Source of the DNA: Staphylococcus delphini
Lineage (GTDB): Bacteria > Bacillota > Bacilli > Staphylococcales > Staphylococcaceae
NCBI RefSeq assembly: GCF_900636325.1
Contig: NZ_LR134263.1
Span: 806,001-870,000, forward strand
DNA: 64,000 bases
Direction: 5' to 3'
The position numbers and the translations under genes were made by a program. Shown here one piece after another: positions 16,719-26,416 of this stretch (position 1 is its first letter; each line of letters begins with the position of its first letter). The notes beneath the pieces were generated by a model. That model was given only the letters and a program-made list of their open reading frames with translations, was not told the DNA's origin and did not search any database.

Positions 16719-17351
16719 AAGGGATGGGGCTTTAAAATTTTTGATGCTATTGATGCAATATTTTTGTTAAACTTGCCCTCCCTATGATTTGTGGCTTTAG
16801 ATTGCCTTCATGGCTTCGCTTTCTAGGGGCTGAGGGGAGGTTGTGACAAAAGCGCTTAGGATTTGAGCAGAACAGAGCGATGAGCAAAATTGATTTCCAA
16901 ATTTTGCCGAAATCGCGGGAGTTCTGTCGAAAATCCTGCTTTTGGAACACCGTTTATTGATTCCCAGCGCACCCATTCATTGTGGATTTTGGGAGCAGTA
17001 CAGAAATCTCATATGAAATAAAGATTTTGTCGTACTGCCCCCGCAAGGCTGACTAGACTTCTCAAAAGTGCAAACATTGAGAAGTCAGACAGCTACTGCG
17101 ATAAACAGCAACCACTATTAAAGTAAAGAAGCGACTGTCAGCGGTACGCACGCATCCCCTCAGGAGTCTCAGCCTTCTGGGCAATCTTATATTAAACACA
17201 GCGAAACTGAGGGCAAGTTTATGAAATCAATAAATCAATAGCATCAATGTTTGATCCATTCATCCTCATTTTCCAACTACTTTAAAATCATTTAATCAGT
17301 CAAAAATATATGAATGGATTGAGACTTGAAATTTTTATGTGTTATCCCCTT
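16719..17351 (+). repeat. Dispersed structured repeat, copy A (full length, MITE-like)
   Basis: About 630 bases, nearly identical over its core to 20151-20786. Inner terminal inverted repeats lie at 16741-16777 (TTGATGCTATTGATGC and AAACTTGCCCT) and at about 17211-17247 (AGGGCAAGTTT and ATCAATAGCATCAA). Outer ends are AAGGGATGGG and a TATCCCCTT-like end. Inside are several strong hairpins: 16992-17042 (GGGAGCAGTAC with GTACTGCCCC), 17056-17086 (GACTTCTCAA with TTGAGAAGTC), and a long-range pair GCTGAC/GTCAGC at 17048 and 17137. No transposase or convincing gene lies within. It could be a non-autonomous mobile element or the DNA of a structured RNA. Confidence 0.7.
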
Positions 17352-17391
17352 TACTAATGTTGAAATGCTGCGGTGTGAATAAGTTCGCCTA

Positions 17392-18984
17392 TCACATCTC
17401 ATTATCGCGCTCACGTTCTTCAATGGTACGAGAAAAGTCTTTTTCATCATCAATATGCGTCATTTTAAAATGCTTCGTATGCTCACGTCTCAACGCATTC
17501 ATCAATGAAAAAATCATCAATAACAAAATAATCGAAAATGGCAATCCTGTTACGACTGATGCGGTTTGTAAACTTGTCAGACCTCCAGCAACAGTTAATG
17601 CAACAGAAATAGCACCAATTAAAATCCCCCATACCATTTTATGTTTACGCTTCGGATTTTCAACGCCACCAGTCGCCATACCTGAGACAATATGTGTGGT
17701 TGAGTCCGCACTCGTCACGATAAAAGTAAAAATTAAAATAATGGCTAATGCACTTGTCAATTCGTATAACGGAAACTTACTTAATAATTCAAATAGCGCC
17801 ACCGTATAATCTTGATCGACAATTTTTTCAATTCCATCTTGATGATGCAATGCCCAATTAATCGCAGTGCCACCAAACCCTGAAATCCATAAAAATGAAA
17901 TACAAGGTGGAATAATTAAGACGCCGACGATAAATTCGCGAATCGTTCGTCCTCTTGAGACACGAGCGACGAAACCACCTATAAATGGCGACCACGAAAT
18001 CACCCATGCCCAGTAGAAGACGGTCCATTTTTGAATCCATGAATTGTCACCCGTATAAGGATCCATACGTAAACTATACTGTATGAAATGTGTCAAATAG
18101 TCCCCGATTGAAACGGTGAATGTTTCGACGATAAAACGTAAATCCCCGAAAATATAAATAAACAACAATAACAATGCACCAATAATAATATTTAAGTTAC
18201 TCAGCCACTTCACGCCGCGATTGATCCCTGTTAATGCAGAACCGAGGAAAATGAGTGTCATCAGTAACGTAATTAAAATTAATGTGAGCGACGTGTTCGG
18301 AACTTTAAAGACATGGTTCAAACCACCTGCAATTTGTAAAATCCCGAGACCGATTGAAGTCGCAATCCCCATGACCGTCGCAATAATAGCCAAAATATCA
18401 ATGACGTTACGAAATGGACGTCGATACGTCTCACCAAAAACAGGTTCCATTGCAGTAGAAATCAGACCATCACGATTTTTTCGGAATTGGAAATAGGCAA
18501 CGATCAAACCACTCATCGCGAAAATCGACCATTGCGAAATCCCCCAATGGAAAAAAGTATAACCCATCGCAAGTCGTGCAGATTCTACCGATTGACCGTC
18601 GACCGATTTTGGAAACGGTGAATGCAAGTAATGGGTTAACGGTTCAGCCACGCCCCAAAAGACAATGCCGACACCTAAACCAGCCGAAAAAAGCATACCG
18701 ATCCAGGACATAAATGAAAATTCTGGTTCTTCATCATCGCGGCCTAATTTAAATCGGCCATATCTCGAAAGTGCTAAGAAAATTAAGAAAATATCGAGTA
18801 CAAAAACGATAATTAAAAAGAGCCAGCCAAAGTTTAAAGCTAACGCATCATATGTATTTTGGGCATATGCGCCAAATGTTTTAGGAAAGATGGCTGCTAA
18901 TAAAGTGAGAATTAAAATAATACTGAACGAAACGGTGTAAACAATATTGCGATTCTTTTTCTTTAAATTGTTGTGTTTGTTCAT
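17392..18984 (-). CDS. BCCT-family osmoprotectant/choline transporter
   Basis: A 530-residue betaine/carnitine/choline transporter with twelve predicted membrane spans and charged tails. The family signature is in GVAEPLTHY (near residue 115) and in WTVFYWAWVISWSPF followed by GGFVARVSRGRTIREF (about residues 320-350), with the tryptophan-rich helix that forms the cation-pi substrate box. It takes up quaternary ammonium compounds such as glycine betaine or choline with Na+, for osmoprotection. The start at 18984 has AGAAAGGGG upstream; the longer frame is not needed. The acidic C-terminal tail (HIDDEKDFSRTIEERERD) may sense osmolarity as in relatives. The gene lies between two direct repeat copies. 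Confidence 0.92.
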   Translation of the reverse strand: MNKHNNLKKKNRNIVYTVSFSIILILTLLAAIFPKTFGAYAQNTYDALALNFGWLFLIIVFVLDIFLIFLALSRYGRFKLGRDDEEPEFSFMSWIGMLFSAGLGVGIVFWGVAEPLTHYLHSPFPKSVDGQSVESARLAMGYTFFHWGISQWSIFAMSGLIVAYFQFRKNRDGLISTAMEPVFGETYRRPFRNVIDILAIIATVMGIATSIGLGILQIAGGLNHVFKVPNTSLTLILITLLMTLIFLGSALTGINRGVKWLSNLNIIIGALLLLFIYIFGDLRFIVETFTVSIGDYLTHFIQYSLRMDPYTGDNSWIQKWTVFYWAWVISWSPFIGGFVARVSRGRTIREFIVGVLIIPPCISFLWISGFGGTAINWALHHQDGIEKIVDQDYTVALFELLSKFPLYELTSALAIILIFTFIVTSADSTTHIVSGMATGGVENPKRKHKMVWGILIGAISVALTVAGGLTSLQTASVVTGLPFSIILLLMIFSLMNALRREHTKHFKMTHIDDEKDFSRTIEERERDNEM

Positions 18985-19154
18985 GTGAACCCCTTTCTTA
19001 ATGCCACGAAATTGAGAGATAATAAGAGTTGAAGATAACAATGAGGTCGCTAATGATAAAAGTTCTAAATTATCTCTATAAATAATTGTTTGAACCCCTT
19101 TAATTATGTCAACATTATATATGGAGAATAAAAAATAAAGGGATGGTCAAAATA

Positions 19155-20018
19155 ATGACAACAAAAAGTAAACGCTTTGATGATATTACTATACAATTAT
19201 ATGATAAGCAATACCGTGATGCGTTATATCAATTCGAATTAAATGAACGACAACGCATCTATTCTTCATTACCCAAAGAAGTTTTAGATGATGCATTAAA
19301 TGATGACAACAGAGTCGCGAATATCGTACTGAATGACCAAGATGAAGTGATTGGTTTTTTCGTATTACATCAACATTATCAACACGAGGGCTATGACACG
19401 CCATATGAAGTGGTGTACATCCGTTCGTTATCCATTAATGAAGCGTATCAAGGGAATGGCTACGGCACGAAAATTATGATGACTTTACCAGAATATGTGC
19501 AAATGATTTTTCCGGATTTTAATCATTTGTATTTAGTCGTGGATGCAGAAAATGAAGCGGCTTGGAATGTGTATGAACGTGCGGGCTTTATGCATACGGC
19601 AACGAAAGAAGAGGGACCTATCGGCAAAGAGCGTCTTTATTACCTCGATTTGGACCATAAATATGTATCCTCATTAAAACTCATCAAAAGCGAGGATTCG
19701 AAAGCAGGACCGATTGAAATTGTTAACTTCATTTTAGACGAACAAAAGGTAGGATTTTTAGCGATTGAAGCATTTAATGAACGACTGATTATTCGCGCAC
19801 TTTACGTCGATGATGCACATAGAGATACGGGCATTGCGCAAAATGCACTGCGTCAATTGGCGACATATGTACGCAAAGAAAATCATGATATTAAAGTAAT
19901 TGAAGTCACATTGTTTGGACCTAATCATCAACTGACACCGCTGTTTGTGAAAAGTAATTTTGTGGAGACATTGACAACGGATGATTATGTCACGTTAGAA
20001 AAATATATTAATTATTAG
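19155..20018 (+). CDS. Double GNAT acetyltransferase-like protein
   Basis: A 287-residue protein with two GNAT folds in tandem. The first (residues 10-165) is complete: YIRSLSINEAYQGNGYGTKI holds the acetyl-CoA pyrophosphate loop (Q/RxxGxG/A as QGNGYG) and NEAAWNVYERAGF is the late GNAT motif. The second (about 175-287) keeps IRALYVDDAHRDTGIAQNAL, with DTGIAQ in place of the usual RxxGxG, and may be a weak binder. The start at 19155 fits the ribosome site AAAGGGATGG; an ATG four codons earlier overlaps that site. The substrate is not predictable. It lies with the BCCT gene between repeat copies A and B. Confidence 0.82.
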   Translation: MTTKSKRFDDITIQLYDKQYRDALYQFELNERQRIYSSLPKEVLDDALNDDNRVANIVLNDQDEVIGFFVLHQHYQHEGYDTPYEVVYIRSLSINEAYQGNGYGTKIMMTLPEYVQMIFPDFNHLYLVVDAENEAAWNVYERAGFMHTATKEEGPIGKERLYYLDLDHKYVSSLKLIKSEDSKAGPIEIVNFILDEQKVGFLAIEAFNERLIIRALYVDDAHRDTGIAQNALRQLATYVRKENHDIKVIEVTLFGPNHQLTPLFVKSNFVETLTTDDYVTLEKYINY

Positions 20019-20150
20019 TGGTGTGTATCATCATTCATACACCTGCCAATCCTCAAATCATTTCATATGACTTCGAAAAATCTCGCTGAAAACATTGCGA
20101 AATCATCAGTAGTGATTTATAATTTAATTTTGTTAAAGTCGATGTTTAAT

Positions 20151-20786
20151 AAGGGATGGGAGACAAAAATTTTTGATGCTATTGATGCAGTATTTTTGTT
20201 AAACTTGCCCTATTTTTAAGGTTTATGCTTTTTGATTGCCATCATGGCTTCGCTTTCCTAGGGACTGAGGGGAGGTTGTGACAAAAGCGCTTAGGATTTG
20301 AGCAGAACCGAGCGATGAGCAAAATTGATTTCCAAATTTTGCCGAAATCGCGGGAGTTCTGTCGAAAATCCTGCTTTTGGAACACCGTTTATTGATTCCC
20401 AGCGCACCCATTCATTGTGGATTTTGGGAGCAGTACAGAAATCTCATGTGTAACAAAGATTTCGTCGTACTGCCCCCGCAAGGCTGACTAGACTTCTCAA
20501 AAGTGTATACGTTGAGAAGTCAGACAGCTACTGCGATAAACAGCAACCACTATTAAAGTAAAGAAGCGACTGTCAGCAATATGCACGCATTCCCTCAGGA
20601 GTCTCAGCCTTCTGGGCAATCTTATATTAAATACAGAAAAAACGAGGGCAAGTTTATGGAACCAAGAAAACAATAGCATCAATTTTGTCTCCATTTACTC
20701 TCATTTTTCCGACTGCTTTAAAGTCATTAATGAAGCATAAATCTTTGAATGGATTGAGGCTTGAAATTTTCTATGTCCCAAACCCT
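20151..20786 (+). repeat. Dispersed structured repeat, copy B (full length)
   Basis: Same orientation and organisation as the copy at 16719-17351. The core from the GGGGAGGTTGTGAC segment to GCAGTACAGAAATCTCAT is identical but for about one base. Most differences between the copies fall in hairpin loops: for example the loop between AATCTCAT and AAAGATTT, and the loop between CTCAAAAGTG and TTGAGAAG. Inner inverted repeats end at 20173 and 20682. The outer ends AAGGGATGGG and TCCCAAACCCT are also kept. No gene is supported inside; a minus-strand frame at 20223-20411 has no ribosome site. Confidence 0.7.
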
Positions 20787-20896
20787 ACGAATGTAGCGCA
20801 ACATAATCAAAAGGTGACGGTCATGCGCACCTGTTTTTTACAAATTGAAATATCCGAATGAACAGAAATGTTAACCTTTGAAAGGAAGATGTGCTG

Positions 20897-21439
20897 ATGA
20901 AATTACAAGATTACACACAAGAAATGGTTGATGAAAAATCATTTATCGATATGGCTTATACGCTTTTAAGTGAACAAAATGCAACGATGAACCTTTATGA
21001 TATTATTGATGAGTTTAAACGTATTGGTCATTACGAAGATGCACAAATTGAAGACCGTATCGTTCAATTCTACACAGATTTAAATACGGATGGTCGTTTT
21101 TTAAGTGTAGGCGATAACGTTTGGGGACTTCGCGATTGGTATTCAGTAGATGATATAGAAGAAAAAATCGCACCAACAATTCAAAAATTCGATATTCTTG
21201 ATGAAGATGATGAAGAAGATAAAAACTTAACATTATTAGGTGAAGATGATTTAGATGGCGATGACAACATTCCAAATCGTACTGGCGATCAAGAAGATTT
21301 AGATGATCCTGAAGATGAACGTGTTGAAGATGAAATTGAAGAGTCAGACCTCGTAGTTGAAGAAGACGAAGAAGACATCGATGAAACATACGATGAAGAC
21401 GATGAGCTTGAAGAAGATGAAGAGGAAGAAACGTTTTAA
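20897..21439 (+). CDS. rpoE: RNA polymerase delta subunit
   Basis: A 180-residue accessory subunit of RNA polymerase found only in Gram-positive bacteria. Residues 1-90 form the folded HARE-HTH domain ([20 protein letters not shown], then [18 protein letters not shown]). The rest is a disordered, extremely acidic tail of Asp and Glu from about residue 95. Delta lowers non-specific nucleic-acid binding and speeds polymerase recycling, with effects on promoters sensitive to the initiating NTP. The start at 20897 has AAAGGAAG upstream; a GTG two codons earlier is less well placed. It precedes pyrG, as in other Firmicutes, with its own promoter downstream of repeat copy B. Confidence 0.95.
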   Translation: MKLQDYTQEMVDEKSFIDMAYTLLSEQNATMNLYDIIDEFKRIGHYEDAQIEDRIVQFYTDLNTDGRFLSVGDNVWGLRDWYSVDDIEEKIAPTIQKFDILDEDDEEDKNLTLLGEDDLDGDDNIPNRTGDQEDLDDPEDERVEDEIEESDLVVEEDEEDIDETYDEDDELEEDEEEETF

Positions 21440-21463
21440 TTTCTGATTTCTAAATAAAGTTTA

Positions 21464-21626
21464 TTGACTTTTTACGACAACATGATAAAATTTTATTCGG
21501 GCTCCTTTAATTAGGACGGATAAATAAATGAAGACGATAGAAAGTAGTGATGGCTCTGAAATAACGAGTCTCATCTATCGTTAAGGTTCCCCTTACAATC
21601 ATGATATTGTGAGTGGGAACTTTTTT
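21464..21626 (+). promoter_or_regulatory. pyrG promoter and CTP-responsive attenuator
   Basis: TTGACT (21464-21469) and TAAAAT (21486-21491) are 16 bases apart and should start transcription at the GGGC at 21499. About 90 bases later, GTTCCC (within GGTTCCCC) pairs with GGGAAC, followed by six T: a terminator. In Bacillus pyrG, low CTP causes repeated G addition at the GGGC start, and the poly-G tail pairs with the C-rich 5' arm of the terminator, letting polymerase pass. The start sequence and the UUCCCC arm fit the same device here. A second hairpin, CGATAG...CTATCG, lies between. Confidence 0.8.
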
Positions 21627-21697
21627 AATTTTATGAAACATTGCGGACGTTAAGTGATTCTAAAATGATAAAAGTGACCGTGTGTTCATTAATGTGA

Positions 21698-23461
<1,764 letters not shown>

Positions 23462-23469
23462 TACACATT

Positions 23470-23506
23470 GCAGTCTTATGGAACTTTCCATAGGGCTGTT
23501 TTTTTG
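23470..23506 (+). terminator. Terminator of pyrG
   Basis: CAGTCTTATGGA pairs imperfectly with TCCATAGGGCTG across a few bases and is followed by a seven-T run. Confidence 0.75.
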
Positions 23507-23672
23507 ATTTTATAGGCGAAACATTGTTTTCAAAAGTGACACTCAAATGATGACATGCAGGATAGAAAATTAAATGAACGATTTTACCTAAAAAAGGTAG
23601 CTTACATTAACATTCTTGGTATCTTTTGCTATATTTAAAATAACGATTATATTTAAGGTGGAATTTTGAAAA

Positions 23673-23723
23673 ATGGCAACGATTGGATTTGAAGAAAAGT
23701 TATGGCAAGCAATTAATAGTTGA
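23673..23723 (+). pseudogene. 5' remnant of a type I restriction methylase gene (hsdM)
   Basis: After a good ribosome site (AAGGTGG) the frame reads MATIGFEEKLWQAINS and stops. MATIGFEEKLW followed by an alanine is the near-invariant start of one branch of type I modification subunits (HsdM), which then continue with a DKLRG-like segment. Here the match breaks after about 13 codons. The upstream sequence with its ribosome site remains, while the rest of the gene is absent; the next gene is glpT. This looks like the scar of a deleted or never-completed type I restriction-modification insertion. It is short, so it rests on pattern recognition. Confidence 0.5.
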
Positions 23724-23782
23724 AGTGACAAGGACGGTTGAGGTAATCAGTCACTGTTGTTTGATTAATATTCAATATTGAT

Positions 23783-23842
23783 GTGAAAGCCTTTACAAAA
23801 TTGTAAAAATGCGATTGACAAACGTTGTGACAATGCCTAAAA
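23783..23842 (+). promoter_or_regulatory. glpT promoter with cre site
   Basis: TTGACA (23814-23819) and TAAAAT (23837-23842) lie exactly 17 bases apart. TGAAAGCCTTTACA at 23783-23796 matches 13 of 14 positions of the cre consensus. Catabolite control of glycerol 3-phosphate uptake by CcpA would be expected. Confidence 0.65.
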
Positions 23843-23889
23843 TTTACATGAAATTAATATTTAATTAATAATTAAGGGGAGGGGTACCT

Positions 23890-25248
23890 ATGTTGAAGTT
23901 TTTAAAACCGCCTACAGCTGCAGCACCTGTGTCAGAAAATCAACAAGATGAGACGTATAAAAAATTAAGGTTACAAGTGTTTATCGGTATCTTTTTAGGC
24001 TATGCAGGTTATTATTTGTTGCGTAAAAACTTTTCTATCGCGATGCCGTACTTAGCGGATATGGGCTTTTCAAAGGCAGAACTCGGTTTTGCGTTATCCG
24101 CGATTTCTATTGCTTATGGTTTTAGTAAGTTTGTCATGGGGACGGTCAGTGATAGAAGTAACGCGCGTATCTTTTTAACGTTAGGTCTTGTGTTAACAGC
24201 TATCGTCAATTTACTGATGGGTTTTATTCCGGCGTTAACGTCAAGTGTGACCATCATGTTCATCATGTTATTCCTCAATGGTTGGTTCCAAGGTATGGGA
24301 TGGCCGCCTTCAGGTCGTGTGCTCGTACATTGGTTTAGTGTGAGTGAACGTGGAAGTAAAACAGCAATTTGGAACGTCGCACATAACGTCGGTGGCGGTT
24401 TAATGGCACCGATCGCATTGTTTGGGATTTATTTAACAGGTTCATTGAGCTTTGGTTATTTACAAGGCTTTGAAGGGGCGTTTATTTATCCGGCGTTACT
24501 TGCGATTATCATTGCGATTGCGTCATACGTTTTAGTACGTGATACACCACAATCAGTCGGTTTACCATCAATCGAAGCGTACCGTGATGATTATCCGACA
24601 CAAAAGAAAGAGACATTCGAAACAGAATTGACGACGAAAGAGATTTTATTCAAATACGTCCTTAACAACAAATGGGTGTGGATTATTGCGATTGCGAATA
24701 TTTTCGTCTACTTTGTCCGTTATGGCGTGTTAGACTGGGCACCGCTCTATTTAAGTGAAGTGAAAAGCTTTGATATGAAAGAATCAGGCTGGGCATATTT
24801 CTTATATGAATGGGCAGGTATTCCAGGTACATTGATCTGTGGTTGGTTATCCGATAAAGTATTTAAAGGCCGTCGTGGTCCAGCAGGCTTTATCTTTATG
24901 ATTGGTGTAACGATTGCGGTTGTCGTATACTGGCTCAACCCACCAGGCAACCCACTCATTGACAACCTTGCATTAATTACAATTGGCTTTTTAATTTATG
25001 GTCCAGTCATGTTAATCGGTTTACAAGCATTGGATTATGTACCGAAAAAAGCAGCGGGGACTGCAGCCGGTTTAACAGGTTTATTCGGTTACCTCGGTGG
25101 TGCTGTAATGGCGAACATTGTGATGGGTGTGATTGTAGATCATATGGGCTGGAGTGCAGGATTCATTTTATTAACAATCATTAGTGTGTTAGCAATGATC
25201 AGCTTCCTCTTCACGTGGAATAAACGTGGACAAGAAGTCGTACATTAG
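23890..25248 (+). CDS. glpT: Glycerol-3-phosphate transporter
   Basis: A 452-residue major facilitator of the organophosphate:phosphate antiporter family, with twelve spans. The family features are RLQVFIGIFLGYAGYYLLRKNF at the N terminus (given in part), where the arginine and lysine near YYLLRKN take part in phosphate binding, NGWFQGMGWPPSGRVLVHWF, and DYVPKKAAGTAAGLTGLFGY late. It exchanges glycerol 3-phosphate for inorganic phosphate and is known in staphylococci as a route for fosfomycin entry. UhpT is the alternative but the overall text is closer to GlpT. The ribosome site is AAGGGGAGGGG. A promoter with a cre site lies upstream. Confidence 0.9.
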   Translation: MLKFLKPPTAAAPVSENQQDETYKKLRLQVFIGIFLGYAGYYLLRKNFSIAMPYLADMGFSKAELGFALSAISIAYGFSKFVMGTVSDRSNARIFLTLGLVLTAIVNLLMGFIPALTSSVTIMFIMLFLNGWFQGMGWPPSGRVLVHWFSVSERGSKTAIWNVAHNVGGGLMAPIALFGIYLTGSLSFGYLQGFEGAFIYPALLAIIIAIASYVLVRDTPQSVGLPSIEAYRDDYPTQKKETFETELTTKEILFKYVLNNKWVWIIAIANIFVYFVRYGVLDWAPLYLSEVKSFDMKESGWAYFLYEWAGIPGTLICGWLSDKVFKGRRGPAGFIFMIGVTIAVVVYWLNPPGNPLIDNLALITIGFLIYGPVMLIGLQALDYVPKKAAGTAAGLTGLFGYLGGAVMANIVMGVIVDHMGWSAGFILLTIISVLAMISFLFTWNKRGQEVVH

Positions 25249-25259
25249 CATATATAAAG

Positions 25260-25296
25260 GGCAAGTATCTTTTGAAGAGGTACTTGTCTTTTTTTG
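25260..25296 (+). terminator. Terminator of glpT
   Basis: CAAGTATC pairs with GGTACTTG (with one G-T) and is followed by a long T run. Confidence 0.8.
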
Positions 25297-25371
25297 TATG
25301 TTGTTATCTAATTATATTTTTATCTATTTGAGATGAGTGATAAAACGTGTAAAAAGTGGAGGTGTCTCACC

Positions 25372-25533
25372 ATGCAATTTTGGCTTAAATTGATTTGCTT
25401 TATCATTGCATCTATTTTAATCGCACATTTTATTTGGAACGATATGATGATTGCGTCCTTCATTGTCAGCATCGTTACTTTAGTCGTTTTTTCAATCGTT
25501 GAGCACGTGTTTAAAAAGAAAGAGAAGGAATAG
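25372..25533 (+). CDS. Small two-span membrane protein
   Basis: A 53-residue protein with two hydrophobic helices (about residues 3-18 and 24-42) and a basic tail FKKKEKE. The start at 25372 follows GTGGAGGTG at good spacing; an upstream in-frame ATG gives a hydrophilic cysteine-rich extension with no ribosome site. I do not recognise the family. It stands alone between the glpT terminator and an inverted repeat. Confidence 0.65.
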   Translation: MQFWLKLICFIIASILIAHFIWNDMMIASFIVSIVTLVVFSIVEHVFKKKEKE

Positions 25534-25559
25534 AATAGGGGGGCACTTGATATAGAAGT

Positions 25560-25606
25560 TACACACTGGAAATGTCATCAATAAGTAAAGATGTTTCCAG
25601 TGTGTA
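25560..25606. terminator. Inverted repeat between the small membrane gene and the DUF2529 gene
   Basis: TACACACTGGAAA and TTTCCAGTGTGTA are perfect complements 13 bases long, separated by about 21 bases. There is no T run, so it may be an mRNA end stabiliser, a Rho-independent terminator of weak kind, or an operator. Confidence 0.45.
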
Positions 25607-25629
25607 AAAGTGAGACCCGAATATAAATC

Positions 25630-26154
25630 TTATTCCAAATCTAAATCACGCATCATTTCAACCATTTGCGTATAAATTTCATAATACACATAATTCAACG
25701 CCATGAGATGCGGTTGCGCGACTTTATCATAATCTTCTGTGTAAACAATCGGTCTTGGTGTCGACAAATTAATAAAATGCATTAAATGATCCGGTAATTC
25801 AACTTCTTTAGGTTTATTCGTAATGACGACAACATCACGGTCGTCCGCGATTAACTGTTCCAAATCACGTGCCATTTCCTCGCTGTACGCCGCTCCGAAT
25901 AGTAACACTCTATCTGTTGTGTCTAACACGTCAAACGACGGACAATCGTCTAACGCCAAACTTGAGTGCAATTTCTCAAAACTTGTTAAGATGTAGGATT
26001 CAAAGCATTTTAAATCACCGTAACCTTTAACGTAAACATGACCTTCGCCACCCATCGCTTGAATTAAACTTTGTGCAGCCATTTGAATATCCAACTCTTG
26101 TTGATCGAGTCGATTAAATATACCTGTTAATTGTGTTGTGAGCATTTTTGACAT
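25630..26154 (-). CDS. DUF2529 family protein (YwjG-like)
   Basis: A 174-residue cytoplasmic protein. It has a helical N terminus (MSKMLTTQLTGIFNRL), then GHVYVKGYGDLKCFE, DRVLLFGAAYSEEMARDL and DRDVVVITNKPKEVELPDHL, the order of DUF2529; the alternating strands and helices suggest a SIS/Rossmann-like sugar-binding fold, though no catalytic residues are known. The start at 26154 has AAGGAGG eight bases away. In Bacillus the homologue YwjG lies between pyrG and fbaA; here it is in the same place but on the opposite strand from fbaA. Function is unknown. Confidence 0.85.
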   Translation of the reverse strand: MSKMLTTQLTGIFNRLDQQELDIQMAAQSLIQAMGGEGHVYVKGYGDLKCFESYILTSFEKLHSSLALDDCPSFDVLDTTDRVLLFGAAYSEEMARDLEQLIADDRDVVVITNKPKEVELPDHLMHFINLSTPRPIVYTEDYDKVAQPHLMALNYVYYEIYTQMVEMMRDLDLE

Positions 26155-26212
26155 GATTGTTGCCTCCTTTTTGGTCAATTTTTTGTATATATATAACTAA
26201 ATTTTTGGTTTT

Positions 26213-26226
26213 TTAACAGCTGTTAA
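26213..26226. promoter_or_regulatory. 14-base perfect palindrome between the DUF2529 gene and fbaA
   Basis: TTAACAGCTGTTAA lies in the divergent control region, about 60 bases before the DUF2529 start and 190 before fbaA. It could be an operator; there is no further evidence. Confidence 0.3.
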
Positions 26227-26416
26227 CGCTACGAAATTCAAAACTCATTGTATAGAATAATCGTGTCAGAATCAATTCGCAGCAATGTTTGCGCTTACAT
26301 GATAAATTACGATATTTTTCACAAATTTAGTACGATTTTGCGGTGCATAATAACTATGACTTTGCTATACTGTATTTATAAATATTCGTGCGACATGCAC
26401 GCAAGGAGGAACTTTC

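Noticed and set aside
16747-16950. Minus-strand frame inside repeat copy A (about 67 codons)
   Set aside because: It has no ribosome site, the composition is not protein-like, and copy B carries a shifted and shorter version. The conserved feature is the DNA/RNA structure.
17339-17809. Plus-strand frame antisense to the BCCT gene (156 codons)
   Set aside because: It is the shadow of the transporter gene, which has a clear family match and a ribosome site on the other strand.
21015-21389. Minus-strand frame antisense to rpoE
   Set aside because: It is rich in Leu, His and Gln because it mirrors the GAT/GAA codons of the acidic tail; no start signal.
25560-25606. 13-base inverted repeat considered as a mobile element end or attachment site
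   Set aside because: There is no integrase, no second copy and no direct repeat. It is best seen as an RNA end structure.
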